From assembly GCA_021397835.1 (NCBI GenBank), contig JAJFZO010000799.1, positions 62,001 through 126,000 on the forward strand: a stretch of 64,000 nt of DNA. Direction: 5' to 3'. The notes below the pieces were generated by a model. That model saw nothing but the letters and a program-made list of their open reading frames with translations. It made no database searches and was not told the DNA's origin. Source of the stretch: Moringa oleifera (lineage: Eukaryota; Streptophyta; Magnoliopsida; Brassicales; Moringaceae). The position numbers were made by a program, and so were the translations under genes. This document shows, in pieces, positions 11,340 to 23,476 of this stretch (within the stretch, counting starts at the first letter, position 1; each line of letters begins with the position of its first letter).

Positions 11340-12390
11340 TATTTTGGCTCAAAAGATTGCTCTATCATGATTTATAAAAAAGAATTAGGAAGAACTAGCA
11401 GTTGTTTGTATATCAGGTGAGACAAAATTTCAATATCAATTTATTTTAACATCTATGTTTATATGATTTAATTTTCAATTTGTTTAGTTTCAAATATCTA
11501 CGTGTAAATTTAAAAGATACGAAAAAGTTGAAACAATTTGGCTTCATCAATCTTATGATTGTCTCACTCTCTAGTGGACTAGACAATGAAAGTAAGTTAA
11601 AAGATAGGGCACGACATATTGCTGAGCGATTAGAAAAAGTACATTCAAACCAATTTCTTTGCATGCCTTACAATCCAAAGTAAGAAATTTTTATCTTAAT
11701 TGCTTTACCAAGAGATATCTCATTTGGTTATTTATCATCTTTTGTTTTTCTTATTACGAATAAATTTAATTGGAAATTAGTGGTTATTGATATGGCATCA
11801 TGAATAGTGTATCATTTGGATTCTTTGGATCATGAAGTAGGACCTGATCTTAAAAAATTATGACCATGTGAGTACAATTTTTACTTTATGTCTTTTGTTT
11901 ATTGATTTGATTTTAAATTCTAAATACCACATGTCTTCAAATGTTTATTGGTTGATTAAATGTTTATCGGTTAATAATATAGGGGTTTTCAAATGTTTCG
12001 TGTGAGATCAAATATTACATGGCAACGAATTCAAGTAAGTTCATTTTGTTCTTTCATTATTAATAATATTGAAAATAATATGTGCTAATGATTATATTGC
12101 TACATGTATAGACACCGATTCAAAGGGGTGGTATAGAATGTGGCTATTTCGTGCTTCGATTTATGAAGAAAATAATTGAAGATCCAAATATTCTTTGTGA
12201 GATGGTCACATTATTTATTTTATTTAGATATTAAATGTTTCATATTTATAAATAATATAAAATTGATTATGTTGTCCTCTTTTGTGTTTTAATCTTAAAG
12301 TTTAATGGTAAGGATACATATAGTAATGAAGAAATTGATAAAGTGCATGGTGATGTGCTATGCATGTACAACAGTTACTATTATAGCCAG
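11340..12390 (+). pseudogene. Ulp1-like (C48) cysteine protease domain pseudogene of CACTA element 1
   Basis: Many plant CACTA elements carry a Ulp1/SUMO-protease-like domain at the end of their second protein; its role in transposition is unclear. Seen here are KLKDRARHIAERLEKVHSNQ (11597-11656), MPYNPK, NWKLVVIDM (11770-11796), VYHLDSL (11810-11830), and IQRGGIECGYFVLRFMKKII near 12118-12177, followed by FNGKDTYSNEEIDKVHGDVL (12301-12360). The catalytic Cys (in ECGY) remains, but the usual catalytic His before the Trp reads as Asn (NWKL). Domain parts are separated by likely introns. It continues the protein encoded from 9209. Confidence 0.88.
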
Positions 12391-13189
12391 GTATGCAATC
12401 CTTGTTGGCTCATTAATGGTTGTATTTTAATTATGTGTTGTTTGATTTGGTTAAATTCAAGTATGATAGACTAATTCTATTCATTGAGCCATCTACTAAT
12501 TCTGTTAAGTTTCTTGTCAATTCTATTAAGAATTCTGTAAAGGTCATCTTTAAGAAGTTAGTAAAGCAAAGAATAAGTAAAAGTATTCAATCATGCATAT
12601 AAAATAAAGATGTTCATGATCAATCAATTTTCACACTTACTGTTGCATTATAAGAAGTTACACTTTTGATATCTAGTTTGTAAGGAACTAGAATAGAAAA
12701 TTGTACATTATGATTAATATAGACCTTATGAGTTACAAGAAATTATATTTTTAACATCTAGATGAATTCTCAACCTTTTATTATTTTGATTTTTAAGCTT
12801 TAGTACAATTGCTTATTTATTTTGACATGTAAATTAATTATATGTTAAATAGAGCTAATATAATAATGTATTTTTTCTACAACTATTACAAGAGTGACAC
12901 ATCTAATTCATTGGATATTTTTTGATATAATGGTAGAATAGAGCAGTGAAGATGACAAATTGTGTAATTTAATTTGTAGATATTTTATTTATTTTTGATA
13001 CTTAATATCATTATATTTTGTAAAATGATAATAGTTGTAGTTATAAATATATGTAATTTTTTTGTTTGATATTTTTGTACTGTTTGATTATAATTGTAAA
13101 AATAAATGATAAATATTAATTAATTAACTAAAATTATAAAAAAAATTTGTGATTAATTAATAAAAAATATATAACAAAACATGAATATT
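12391..13189. other. CACTA element 1, non-coding 3' region
   Basis: Very AT-rich sequence with no supported gene. A 60-codon open stretch at 12420-12602 has no recognisable features and is not called. This is the usual untranslated and spacer zone between the last exon and the subterminal repeats. Confidence 0.6.
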
Positions 13190-13515
13190 TTTTATGACGA
13201 TCATATAAATCGTCATACAAAGTGCATATCTAAAATCACAAAGATTGTCATTAATAAATAAATGTTTTTAATGATGATCACAAAGATTGTCGTGATATCA
13301 TAAATATATTTTATGACAGTTTATTATGGCCCCTCATAAGTTTGTTACTACGGTTCATCACAAACCGTCATTAACACTTTAACTTTTTAATAACGGTTGA
13401 AAACCGTCAAAAATTTATGACTATGTTTTAGACTGTCATAAAGTTTCTATGTCATCACTTATAATGACAGTTTTTTAACTTTCATGAAAAGCTTTTTATG
13501 ACAGACATTACCCGT
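13190..13515. repeat. CACTA element 1, right subterminal repeats
   Basis: Repeated units such as TTTATGACGATC, GATTGTC and GACTGTCATAAAG in both orientations mirror those at 4365-4545. They are followed by the damaged right terminus near 13520-13541. Confidence 0.8.
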
Positions 13516-13640
13516 TATAATTTTTTTTTTTTTTTGTAAATAGGAAATGGTGCCATTGTTTAGCTAATCAAAGTAAAGAATGACTATGACCAAGGGATTA
13601 TGAAGAAAATGACATAACATCCTCTAAAAAAGATAGTCTT

Positions 13641-14120
13641 GCCACTTATCTTGCCCTAAATATAATTGGAACATATGGCTGCAAACATAATGGAGAGACT
13701 TTGAAGGCTTTAAGCACTAGTATTAATGTAATAGAAAAGTGTGAGAAACTCTATTGTAAAGGAATTCGATGCTTTTCCTTTTTTTTTTTTTCACATCTAT
13801 TGAAAGATAAAGAAGTCAAGCACTTGGAAGAGCCTAATCTTGATCATGCTATCAAAGATATTAAAGATATGTTGGTCCAGCCCCAGAAGAAATGATTTCA
13901 GGGCAGTACATGATTGTTATAATCTATAGATCTTTAATGAATTTCATGAGCCAGATGTAGAAAGCTCTATTTTCAAGGCAATGGAGGTAGGGACCATATT
14001 CGCTAATACAATGATAAAGGTCTTTGATGGACAAGAATGCCAATTAGACTTAAAATAAGTGAGAGTCTTCACCAAAAAGAGTGCCAATGATTGTAGCAGC
14101 TAAACAACTGCTCAAATCCC
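13641..14120 (+). pseudogene. Unidentified reading-frame remnant, copy A
   Basis: I do not recognise this protein. One frame runs from ATYLALNIIGTYGCKHNGET to NLDHAIKDIKDMLVQPQKK (13641-13895). After a frameshift it continues as IFNEFHEPDVESSIFKAMEV (about 13933-13990) and KVFDGQECQLDLK (14016-14056), then a stop. The same order of pieces occurs in copy B at 62416-62942 with different breaks, which suggests a former coding region of at least 150 codons rather than chance. It has no clear membrane segment or catalytic motif. A mitochondrial open reading frame or an older mobile element protein are both possible. Confidence 0.4.
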
Positions 14121-15185
14121 TAAGAAATACAAGACCTCTAGAGGGATGTTTACAAGGTTGAGGTTCTTAAAAGGCTCGACTAGTAGGGAGAGGGTCTTCT
14201 CCAATAGGCCAAATCTAGTGGAAGAGAAAGTCATAGCTACTTTATATAAGTGCTTTCGAAGATGAAGAAACAAAGCCAGTATGCCGAAATCATGTTGACG
14301 CCTAAGATAAAGCTCTAATACAATGAAAGAGGTTTTTGTTTCTTTAAAATTATTTTCCTAAAAAAAGAAAAGAAAGAAAAATGAAAAAACAAAAAAAAAA
14401 GAAAAAATCCCCATGAAAAAATCGAAAAAGTCTCATACTTAATCAAATGAAAAAAAGCATTAAAGAACAGTCAATTAAAGTAAAAAGAGGTCGGAGCCTC
14501 TTTAAGAACAAAAAAACTGAGTTAGTATGATTGCTCCATTTCATAGACCTGCTAATGGAGTATCACAACATTGGATCAGAATGAGAGGGGTAAACCCAAG
14601 TAATGATGAAACAACCTAATCCTAAACAAATACTTACAACACCGAAGAATGGAAGCCTGATGTAAGCAAAGGAAATTTTCGTGAATGACAAAATGGTTGG
14701 AAGGTGTAGAGATTGAGCCCATATAGAGGATGTCTTGAATAAAGTGGATAAACCCATTTTTAGATGTCAAGGAAAGGGATGGGATACCACAACGAGAAGA
14801 TTAGAAACCAAGAACCCATTTCGAAAAGTGACAGAAATAGTATAATTTTGAGAATGGAGACTAATGAAGAGAAATCAAGTACCTTTGGATTAACATGGAC
14901 AACAGTTGTAGTGAATAACCTTCAGATCTCGAGAAATAAGATAAAAAGTAAAATAAGAAAAAGTAATTCTTAATCAAAGGCATAAGAAAGGAAAAGGTTT
15001 TTATATAAAAGAGATAGAGACGAGAAAAAGGAGCTAGGAATAGAGAAGCCAAACAAAAGCATTTATCTTACCAGTGGACCATAAAAATTATCAATCCAAA
15101 GACAAGATGCGCAAGGAAGTCCATTAGAATGAGATACTGATATAAATATTGTCAGGTTAAGCCAATCGAATACCGAAAAGGTAAG
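14121..15185. other. Unassigned sequence in copy A after the unidentified frame
   Basis: This purine-rich stretch matches copy B (62943-64000). An overlapping pair of minus-strand open stretches (14563-14770) has a hydrophobic run, and a similar one exists at 63337-63558, but I recognise no family. On the plus strand there are poly-A-rich segments near 14345-14410. No gene is called. Confidence 0.4.
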
Positions 15186-18100
15186 GCAACTTAATAGAGA
15201 ATGGCGTTCTTTTGCGTTTTATTATAGAGCTCTTATTACTCGAGTCACAGAGCTTAAGGGAAAGAGCTCATCAGCAAGTAAGTTGATAAAAGCCAAAATC
15301 AAGATGTGAAGTTATGAGTTTGAAGTATCCATAAGCCTAAAGCATATAGGGGCAGCAAACCCGTATTAGTAAAGTAAAGCTCTAAAAAAATGAAAGATTA
15401 ACCCGCAGTGTATATCTGACTCGACTAAGAAAAGTTCTACTCTGAAAGACAAGAGAAAGAAGAGTGTTCAATCTATTAATAATGGTATAAAAATGGCAAC
15501 TATACTGGGATTTGCTCTAACCTAAATAAGATACATTTTTTAGACAATGATATCTATACTCTCTATTGGGGCACTTAGGCTTGTAAAATGATTTTTTCTT
15601 TTCTAAAAAGGTTTTGAGTTTTTGCATCTTCTCTCAGGAAAGAATGAACTAAGTTAAGTAAGTGGTCATCAAGTGTATGCTTCTAGAAAGATTTCTAAGC
15701 TTGCAGGCACAAGTACGCATGAAAAAAGAGCAAGCAGCTTACTTAAATTAAAAGAAAGGGCAAGAATTAATTCAAAAACTTGTTGATAGAGTGGTTAGTT
15801 TAGGAAATCAAAGAAAGGATTACCTTCATTGAACTAAAGTGGTTGGTAGAAAGTTAAAGTAGTATAAAGAAATGGGAGAAAAAAGGCAAGTAGATTGGCT
15901 TGAAAAAGGCTAAGGTTACTTTTTATGTTGGTTGAATATGCCACTAAGTGGAATCAGACCTTCGACTCTCGATTACTGCTTGATTACCTCTATTACTTGC
16001 ACTAAGCTTTCTTCATTGTCCACTTCCCACCAAATCATAGTAAACCACAGACATGGTAGCCATTTTTTAAAGCTGCCTATTAGCCTAGTAGTTGTGAGAC
16101 CTGTCAAGTTTCGCTCTTCCCACTTAATCCTACAAGTTAATACTTCTTACTTTGATGGCTATCATTGCAATAGTTAGAATTGGTTGGTTGCTTGCTTGAT
16201 TGGAAGAATTATTTCTTTTCTTTTAACATCTCTTATTGATGAACCTCCAAATGCAATGGCTAGATCAAATAAGAGCATTTCAAGCTATTCAAATAGATTA
16301 AATTTAGAGTAGTGGTGTGTTACTAAGTTAGCACATCAAGAACCGTTACCTGACATAGCTTGCTTGGAAGTCATGGCAAGCTTTTATCCTACTTGCATCG
16401 GTTCCTAACAAGTACTAAGAAGTACGATCCTTTGATTCTTGAAACTTTTATGCATAAGTTAATCTCTACCTTACTTATTTTGTCCTTTGCAAAGTTAATA
16501 GGTTTTTCGAAAAGAAATGACTTTAGCCATTGTGCACAAAGTTTTTCTCATTATTAGAGGAGTTATCCTTATGTGAAATCGAACTCTTGGGTAAAGAGAC
16601 ATTTTTAGCAGTACGCCTTTTAGATCGTAGCCCCTCAAGGGTTAGGTTTCAGTGGCAGGCTCTTATGTCATATGGACCTATATCTAGTAAAAGTGGTGGC
16701 TTGGTTGGCCCCACACACTTTATCATTTGTGTCTATATGAGTTGTTTGTACTAGCATTTTGATGCTCGCCTTATGATTCTCAATCCTCTTTCATCGAGAT
16801 GCCTTTTAAAGAGATTTATTCTTATATCAAAACAAGACCCATTATGCTAGATTTAGCCAATATGGGTACAAATGGGGATTCCCAAATTCTTTTTACAGAT
16901 TTAGATTTTATAAATTCAGATTTTGATGCCCCTTATTCATAAAGATATGGATAAAGATACCAATTTAGATATGGCTAAAAAGGCTTGTTCGAGTGATGCA
17001 CAGACCCTCATTAGAATAAACAAGCAAGGGTTTCATCCTCTACTTATGGGAATGCTACTTTGAGAAATGCTGCTTCAGGATAAACTAGATGTGTTGTATC
17101 AGAAACTTGATACATTAGTTCAGCTGATGTTGCTTTGGATGCTTACCTTGTCTTTTTCCATTGAGGTTAGCTCTTTAAGATCAACTGAATAGCTTGTTAG
17201 CGCTTTCTTCTTCAATTCTAGGCTGTAGAAATGCCATTGTTAATGATTATTGAGTTGATCTTTCATTCCTATCTTTCAAAGAAGACAAAATATGACCTAT
17301 ATAATTTCTCACACTTAAAAAAGAGATATCATATTGTCAATTACATTTCTATAAAATGAAATAGTTAATTCATTCAATCAAGATTGTGAAATAAATATCA
17401 TAGTAGATTAAATCCCTTGAATGAAAATTAGCTGATTGATAATTACTGTGCAGTTTTGTAATAGTCGAACCCACCATATAGGCTTCTTCCTTGTACTACT
17501 AAGATGAACTAAAAAACGTGATGAGATTTGGTTACTTTTTCGATCATTAACCGCAAAACTTTCCATGAAGAGTCTCTGTAAGTCACACTAATCGAAGAAT
17601 TAGGGGTATATGAAGTCATGTTTCACATGGCTGAGTGGAAGGTAACTCTGCTGACCGAAGCTGGCGTAAGTCTCTCTTAAAAGGAATTGAAACTCTTTCA
17701 CATATATCTCTTTTGGAATAAATCTTAAGTGACCTTATTGCTGCTACTGGTCTTGACACCAAAATAGATGTTAATAGAGTTAAAACAAGTAAGCCGAGTT
17801 AGGAAAACGTAATGGGCCATAAAAGGAGTGCAAAAGCACAATCCTTTTTCCTTGACAACAAAGCCAATGCTAAACCTCCTACACGCATGGGAACCAAAGA
17901 AAAAAAAAGAGGAGGAGATAGGATCCACCTACACTCCAAAAGGAAGAAAAAACAAAAAATGCGACATTGAGACTTGAGGGCAACCAAGGAATTACTATTT
18001 AAGATCATGAGGACTGACAACAGTTAAAGAATAAAAAGGAGGTACTACACGCTAGTTGCCAATACCCCAACAGTTGCCACTTGATCAAAGTGAGAAAGTG

Positions 18101-21100
18101 AAAATCGTGCCATCTTTAAGCCTACCTTTATCTTTTTTTTTTGGTTTTGTGCCCTTTAAGCATCTCTTAAGGGATGATCAGTATTTTTTTTTTTCTGTTT
18201 TGATACCTCTTGGAAACTAGAAAAAGAGAGTTTAGGTATTGAGCATACCTATAACAGCTATATTCAAATCCATGTTACTTAGGTCATGAACTGCATCAAG
18301 ACTAGATCAAAGCAAACAATTGCCTGTCCACTACGAGATTAGATGGAATGTCCATACAACTCATTACACTTAAATTAAAGCTGAGGGCAACTTTAGACTT
18401 ACTAATTCGACATAAGTTCTAAGACTAGAGCCATACCATAACCATACACATATGATGGCCTACCAGCACCATATGCGACATTATAAGGGTAACAAGATTT
18501 GGAAGATAGTCAGCACTCATAACAGTAGAAAGAGAGGGATTCTCATGCATGTCCCCTACCAACAAGCAGAAGTTAGAAGGAAATAGGGAGGCCCAAGCCA
18601 AAGACCTCCAATTCGAACAGCCTATTAGTTAGTATATCTTTAGTAAAATCTACATTTAAAGGCTTGGGTGAAGCATTTTGAAAAATGAAATTAACATATG
18701 ACTAAGAATAGCCTTATTATAGATCAAAATCATATGGTTAAGGTCCTCACACTTAGGACCATCCATACTAGGGCTAGCTCAACTTAGATCGAAGTCCCAT
18801 GCTTTGCCCATAAAAGGAAGACTATTAATGATTCAACATCTCGCCACCTCATATACATCCTTCTTAACCTAAGCTAATTTTGTCATCCATAAGTCCTTAA
18901 TCTTCATGAGAAAGCAATGTAACCTTCTCATAAAGGAAAGGCTCATGTTGACCTAACTACTCCCACTTTGTCAAGGCCTGAGTAAGGGTTTTGGTGGAGA
19001 AGGAACTTGTTAAGCCTTAGAATCTTGTTATTCTCATTTGTTATGGGGTAGCTCATTAATTTTCATGAATGTTGTAAGTGAAAGGTGTTATTAACATAAA
19101 GTTTTTTGATTTGCTAGTCTAGTCCTTAAGCAATGAGGAGGACATTCATATGGCAGTAGTTTTACAACTGGGTCATAAACATGCCATTAAACACTAAAAA
19201 AACAGCCTTCACATGAAAGTCCATCAATGGACTAATTCTTTATGATCTTTCCAATGAAAGCTTAAGGGAAGGATTTCTTTTCTCTTGTCAAGAAAAGAAA
19301 GACTTACTAAAGGCAGACAATAAGGCAAAGATAGCAGACTTGCCTTGAGATAAGAACACAGCATGGGGACATTGCTCCGGCTTGGTGAAATAGTTTGAAC
19401 CCACCTCTTTCGCTTGGCAAGCTCCTTTTTACTCCTAATAGACTACTAGACATAATGTCTACTCTGCTTTTATGGAAGAGCTAAGTCCAAGAAGGGCTCT
19501 CCAAAGTCAAATATCAAGCTTTCAAACTCGTCTTGAAGTTGATGAACGATTATAGGGCTAGCAGTAAGCAGCCTTGCTTATGATATGCTAAAATAATACA
19601 TCCAGATTTTTATTAATCCCTAACGTTCATGAAGCAGATTGTTAAAGGGTTTTTTGTAAGTAGGAAAATGACCTTTTGATGATTTACATGTTATAGCTTG
19701 ACCCTGGTCTTAAGACTTCCTAAGTCACGGAGTCTTTGATAAAGTTGTAAAAAAGAAAAAAAGGAATATACCCTAATATATATATTTTTTCAAAAGGCTT
19801 AGAGTTAATAAGACGGGTGTCAGTACCAAATCCTAAATTAATAATGGACTACTAGTTAACACACTACCAAAGTAAAGTAACCAGCATGCACATATCATGA
19901 TTTGCCAAAGGAGCTTAGAGCTTAGTAATTGGAAAAAACGGGCAAAGATAAATAGAATTTAGTAGGAAAAGGTGCTTTGTTGGACTTATTCAAAGGTGAG
20001 ATCAAAGATCTTTCAATGTGTTGATTTAAAAAAAAAATGGCTTTTTAATAGGAGTTTTGTTTGCCGATCAATGTGAAAGGGTCAAAAACTCTTGCTTTAC
20101 GCTTGAGAAACACCTTTCCCAGTGATATGCTTCATGAATGGAAGGGTGTAACCAACGAAGACAGCTGAATACCAAAAATTAAAAGAGAAGGATTTTCCAA
20201 AGATAAATATCCGGCATTTAGCCCAGCTATCATAAGTATAAGTTAAGAGAAGGAGATAGAGATAAATACCCAATAGATGGTAAAAAAGCTTTCCTACACA
20301 TAGGAGCCTTCCATTTATCTTGCAGCCTTGATACTTAATTCTATTGTCCCCCACATTCGCTCTTGCCAGACTAGCCAAGAAAGAGGTACTTTTTCAGGTT
20401 TGGTTTGCCTAGATAGGAAGTGTGCTTATAATGGTTTTAGTAACGATTTTAAAGTGAAATATCTTTCTATTCCAAGCGTATGATTGCTTGTTTCTTCTAC
20501 TTAAAGCTAGGGCTTATGGTTCGCTATCAATACCTCTTTTAAAGCAATATAACCTTGTTGTCCACTTCTCGATGTTTAAGTCTTTCCCTTATACTATCTC
20601 TTAAAGTGGGTCCTATCGTTCTACTCTGTCAACACTTTATCACAATGCTAAAAGTTGAGATTTTAGGACTTTTCCCAAGCTATGAATCTTCATCAATGGC
20701 ATTGTAATAAAAGATAAAGAAATTTTTAATTTAATGTTCCATTCATAAACACGTTGAAAAAGGTAGTTGAACCACCTCCCTCAAGTGTTACTATACAGGA
20801 AGGAGCTTGCAGCAGTGAATCACATGTCAGAATACCAAAATTAAAAATCATTGAGATTTGTGCTTGGTTTTTTGCTTATTGTGTATGGTGTAACAGAATC
20901 TCATGCAAAGAATAAAAAAAAGTTAAACTTGGCTTCTAAACCAAAAGATTTGGGGGCTTTGGCCTGCTCATCATCAATCCTATTCTACAACTCTGTTAGT
21001 ACTTATTTTGACTCTTATCGGTCTCTGAGGGACATTGAAAACTTGAAACTACATCAAAAGGCAAAGCATTTTCCTTTTTCACTACTATCTCAAAAGAAGC

Positions 21101-22196
21101 AATTAGCTTGGGATGAATGTCATTAGTTTTTTTTTTTCTTTTCCTCTTGTGAGCTTCCTTTCAGAGTCAATGTGCTTCCTTATTTGCGAAAATTTCCTCC
21201 TTCTGGTGTTGTCTCCTTACTAAGCACTTTTCTTGTCATTCTAACCTTTCTTCACATCTAAGCTTTTTGTCTTGAAGTCTTTCTTTAGCTTGATCAAATA
21301 ATGGTGCTTTACTTTTGGACATAAGATTTGATATCACCCAATTCTTCATTTACTAACGTAGAACTCGTACTAAGCCAGATTTAATGTTTCAAAGAAGTAA
21401 GTAGTTATTAACCACCAAAGTCTAGTTAATGTTTACGGATTAACTTAACTCCTTACCCTATTTCTATTATAGACTTTGACGTTATCTTCCATCTTCTTTT
21501 TCTTATGTACTAGATGAATATTAGCTTTTTTTTCTTTTAGTTAGTAGCTAAGAATCTTCGTGCATGTTTAAGAGTTCATGAGTTAAGCCGAATCAGATAG
21601 CTATTCCTTTCTTAGAGTTAAGAAAAGCTAAGCCATGTCGCAATTCCTATATAAAGCAATTTTTTTGTAGTAACAATACCTATTTGAAAGATTAAATATG
21701 TATATAAAAGCAAGAAAAAGGATGACTAACTCATGTAATCAACAAGAAATTCTTTTGCCTTAGTAAGCTAGCCTTGGTTGCTAAGGTTCTTTAGGCACTA
21801 CAATAGGATGTGGATTGATCATGACAAGAATGGACTTTTCCATGATGTAATAAAAGAGTCATAATCTGGAAAATCTCAATAGACGAAGGAGATATGAATA
21901 ATTCAGGTGGGTAAAGGCTTAGCTTGGCCGTGTCTTCTCTTCTAGTCCTTTCAAACCAGATATTTTAAGAATGATCAAGTTAGAGGCAAACACTGGTAAA
22001 GTTCATAATAGAAAGGAGGCGTCACCTAAGGAAAGAAGTGGCAAATTTTGATGGCTTGGATGCTAGGCAGATTTGGATGGGGTCTATCTCATAAATAAAG
22101 GAAAAGTATACGTGTTAGCACACTACGGCCTATGTAGTTGATCAGATTAGATAACCATCAAGCAACCAACTACACGACAAATTTTGATCAATAACT
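15186..22196. other. Unassigned decayed sequence, probably mitochondrial spacer
   Basis: This runs from the end of the visible A/B homology to the tRNA cluster. All open stretches are short (under 100 codons) and lack recognisable domains, start contexts or neighbours that would support a gene. The texture is like plant mitochondrial intergenic DNA that has gained A and T. No rRNA, tRNA or transposon end was recognised. Confidence 0.4.
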
Positions 22197-22286
22197 TGAA
22201 GGATGGCTGAGTGGCTTAAGGCATTGGCTTTACTAAATCTATATATAAGAAGATCGTATCATGGGTTTGAATTCCTTTTCCTTTGG
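22197..22286 (+). pseudogene. trnS: trnS(GCU) pseudogene, mitochondrial type
   Basis: The sequence follows plant mitochondrial tRNA-Ser(GCU): ATGGCTGAGTGGCTTAAGGC (D arm) at 22203-22222, the anticodon region TTTACTAAATC, the long variable arm, and CATGGGTTTGAATTCC (T arm) at 22260-22275. The anticodon GCT now reads ACT, the T loop has C-to-T changes, and the acceptor ends (TTGAAGG against CCTTTGG) no longer pair properly. It is the first member of an S-F-P cluster. Confidence 0.88.
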
Positions 22287-22639
22287 CGCGAAAGTGGAAT
22301 GGATGGGCAAAATTATGTGAGAGAAAGAACCACTTGGCAGAGTCCCCTTGAAAAAAAAATTTACACTACTTAGTGACTAAGAGCAAAAAGACTATTGTGC
22401 ATTATTTTTATTTGACCAACCTATCTTCTTTCTATAAGCAAGCTCCTTATAGTCGTTCAGGGACTAGGCGAATCTCGGTTCTTAAGCATGTTAGGAGATT
22501 AAGTGACAATTGAAAGAGCTGCTCGAAAGCTTGATGAGCAAGCGAGCCTAATAAATTGGTTAGTAAAGAACTTTTCCCTTACTAGTTAAGTGTTAAGGTA
22601 GGGCATTATTCGATAAACAAAACGGACTTTAAAAAAGTG

Positions 22640-22713
22640 GTTCATGTAGCTCAGTTGATTAGAGCGAAGGATTGAAAATCCTTATATGAATGGTTTGCAT
22701 CCACTTCTAAAAG
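22640..22713 (+). pseudogene. trnF: trnF(GAA) pseudogene, mitochondrial type
   Basis: It begins GTTCATGTAGCTCAG at 22640, with AGAGCGAAGGATTGAAAATC as the end of the D arm and the anticodon arm. The anticodon GAA is intact in the loop TGAAAAT. The T arm reads TGGTTTGCATCCA, where TTCGAA has become TTTGCA, and the acceptor 3' side is altered (CTTCTAAAAG). The base changes in the T arm and acceptor make it unlikely to be functional. Confidence 0.9.
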
Positions 22714-22895
22714 GCAAAAGGTCTAAAGGACACATAGCCGAGTATGAGTAGGATTTTTAAATTCAAGTGAAAAGAAGGCAAAAGGTCACGTAGTGCAAGA
22801 GGCAGATTAGTTCTCGCCCTTATGCCCAATAAGATGCGTAATTTCGGTTCGAGTATTCATCGATTGAGTGGATTTATATGCTTTGGAGGGTAAGA

Positions 22896-22969
22896 TAAGG
22901 TGTAACACAGTTTGGTCAGTGCATTTGTTTTGGGTATAGAAGGCCATAGGTTCAATTCATGTCGCTTGA
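22896..22969 (+). pseudogene. trnP: trnP(UGG) pseudogene, mitochondrial type
   Basis: The 74-base sequence follows plant mitochondrial tRNA-Pro: TAAGGTGTAACACAG, TTTGGTCAGTGCA, an anticodon arm with loop TTTTGGGT (anticodon TGG kept), GGCCATAGGTTCAATTC, and the acceptor end CGCTTGA. Changes from the usual CGAGGTGTAGCGCAG form are C-to-T and G-to-A. The acceptor stem is mismatched. It is the third member of the cluster, 182 bases after trnF. Confidence 0.9.
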
Positions 22970-23476
22970 TGTCTTTTTTATTTTTTGGTATGCCGTGACT
23001 GCACCTATGGCATGATGTTTTTAAGATTGATCCTTGCATGGTTTGCTAAGCATGGTGTTACCATGGCGTCCCAAGACCAAGCCAAATATGTTCTCTTTAT
23101 ATTGTTATAAATAAAAGAAGAATAAAAAAAAATGGCCTTAAGAAGCGTGCATGACTTGTGTAACATGGGCTTGCAGTGCCACTACTCCCCTTAACTAAAT
23201 CTCCAGGCCTGCCAAAGAATGCTCACTTATGAAATAATCCTAAGCCTATGTCAATGGACTCGTGACATCCACGCACTGAGTCATCAAATGACGCATGTTA
23301 AGAAGGCCTGCTAGATCTGTCCAAATTCAAATCTTGAAAGAAAGATGGGTCCTATATCATGAAAATGATCAAACAACAATCCCTCTTGGTAGTAGCTAAC
23401 TACTAGCTTAAAAACTACACACAGACAAAGACATACAGGCCTTGTCCAACCCATAAATTATAGACTAAGAGATAGA
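22970..23476. other. Unassigned sequence between trnP pseudogene and MULE
   Basis: No gene, repeat or RNA was recognised. The bases up to 23476 are the probable original flank of the Mutator-like element. Confidence 0.5.

Larger units (their letters stand above)
4346..13541 (+). mobile_element. CACTA (En/Spm) DNA transposon, autonomous type, decayed
   Basis: The left end reads CACCACAAGAAAAATT, one base from the CACTACAAGAAAA terminus common in plant CACTA elements. The right end is a long T run followed by TTGTAAAT, a damaged form of the inverted terminus. Both ends carry clusters of short subterminal repeats containing GTCATAA or its inverse. The interior holds TNP2, a Ptta/En/Spm protein and a Ulp1-like protease in the usual order on one strand. 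Copy B of the large repeat lacks the element at the matching site near 62308, which fixes the insertion to within a few bases. A 3-bp target duplication AAT is possible but cannot be confirmed because the right end is altered. Confidence 0.92.
13542..15185 (+). repeat. Large direct repeat, copy A, right part
   Basis: Starting GGAAATGGTG a few bases after the CACTA element, this stretch aligns with about 62317-64000 of copy B to the end of the window. The shared part therefore covers at least 6.0 kb once the transposon is removed. Copy B is cut by the window edge, so the true right end of the repeat is unknown. Confidence 0.93.

Noticed and set aside
14563..14770. Hydrophobic minus-strand open stretches, with a counterpart at 63337-63558
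   Set aside because: The two copies diverge without clear preservation, no family match comes to mind, and the hydrophobicity follows from the purine-rich plus strand.
16405..16445. AGTACGATCCTTTGATTC, resembling a domain V 3' arm
   Set aside because: No matching 5' arm (GAGCCG-like) at the expected distance and no exon nearby.
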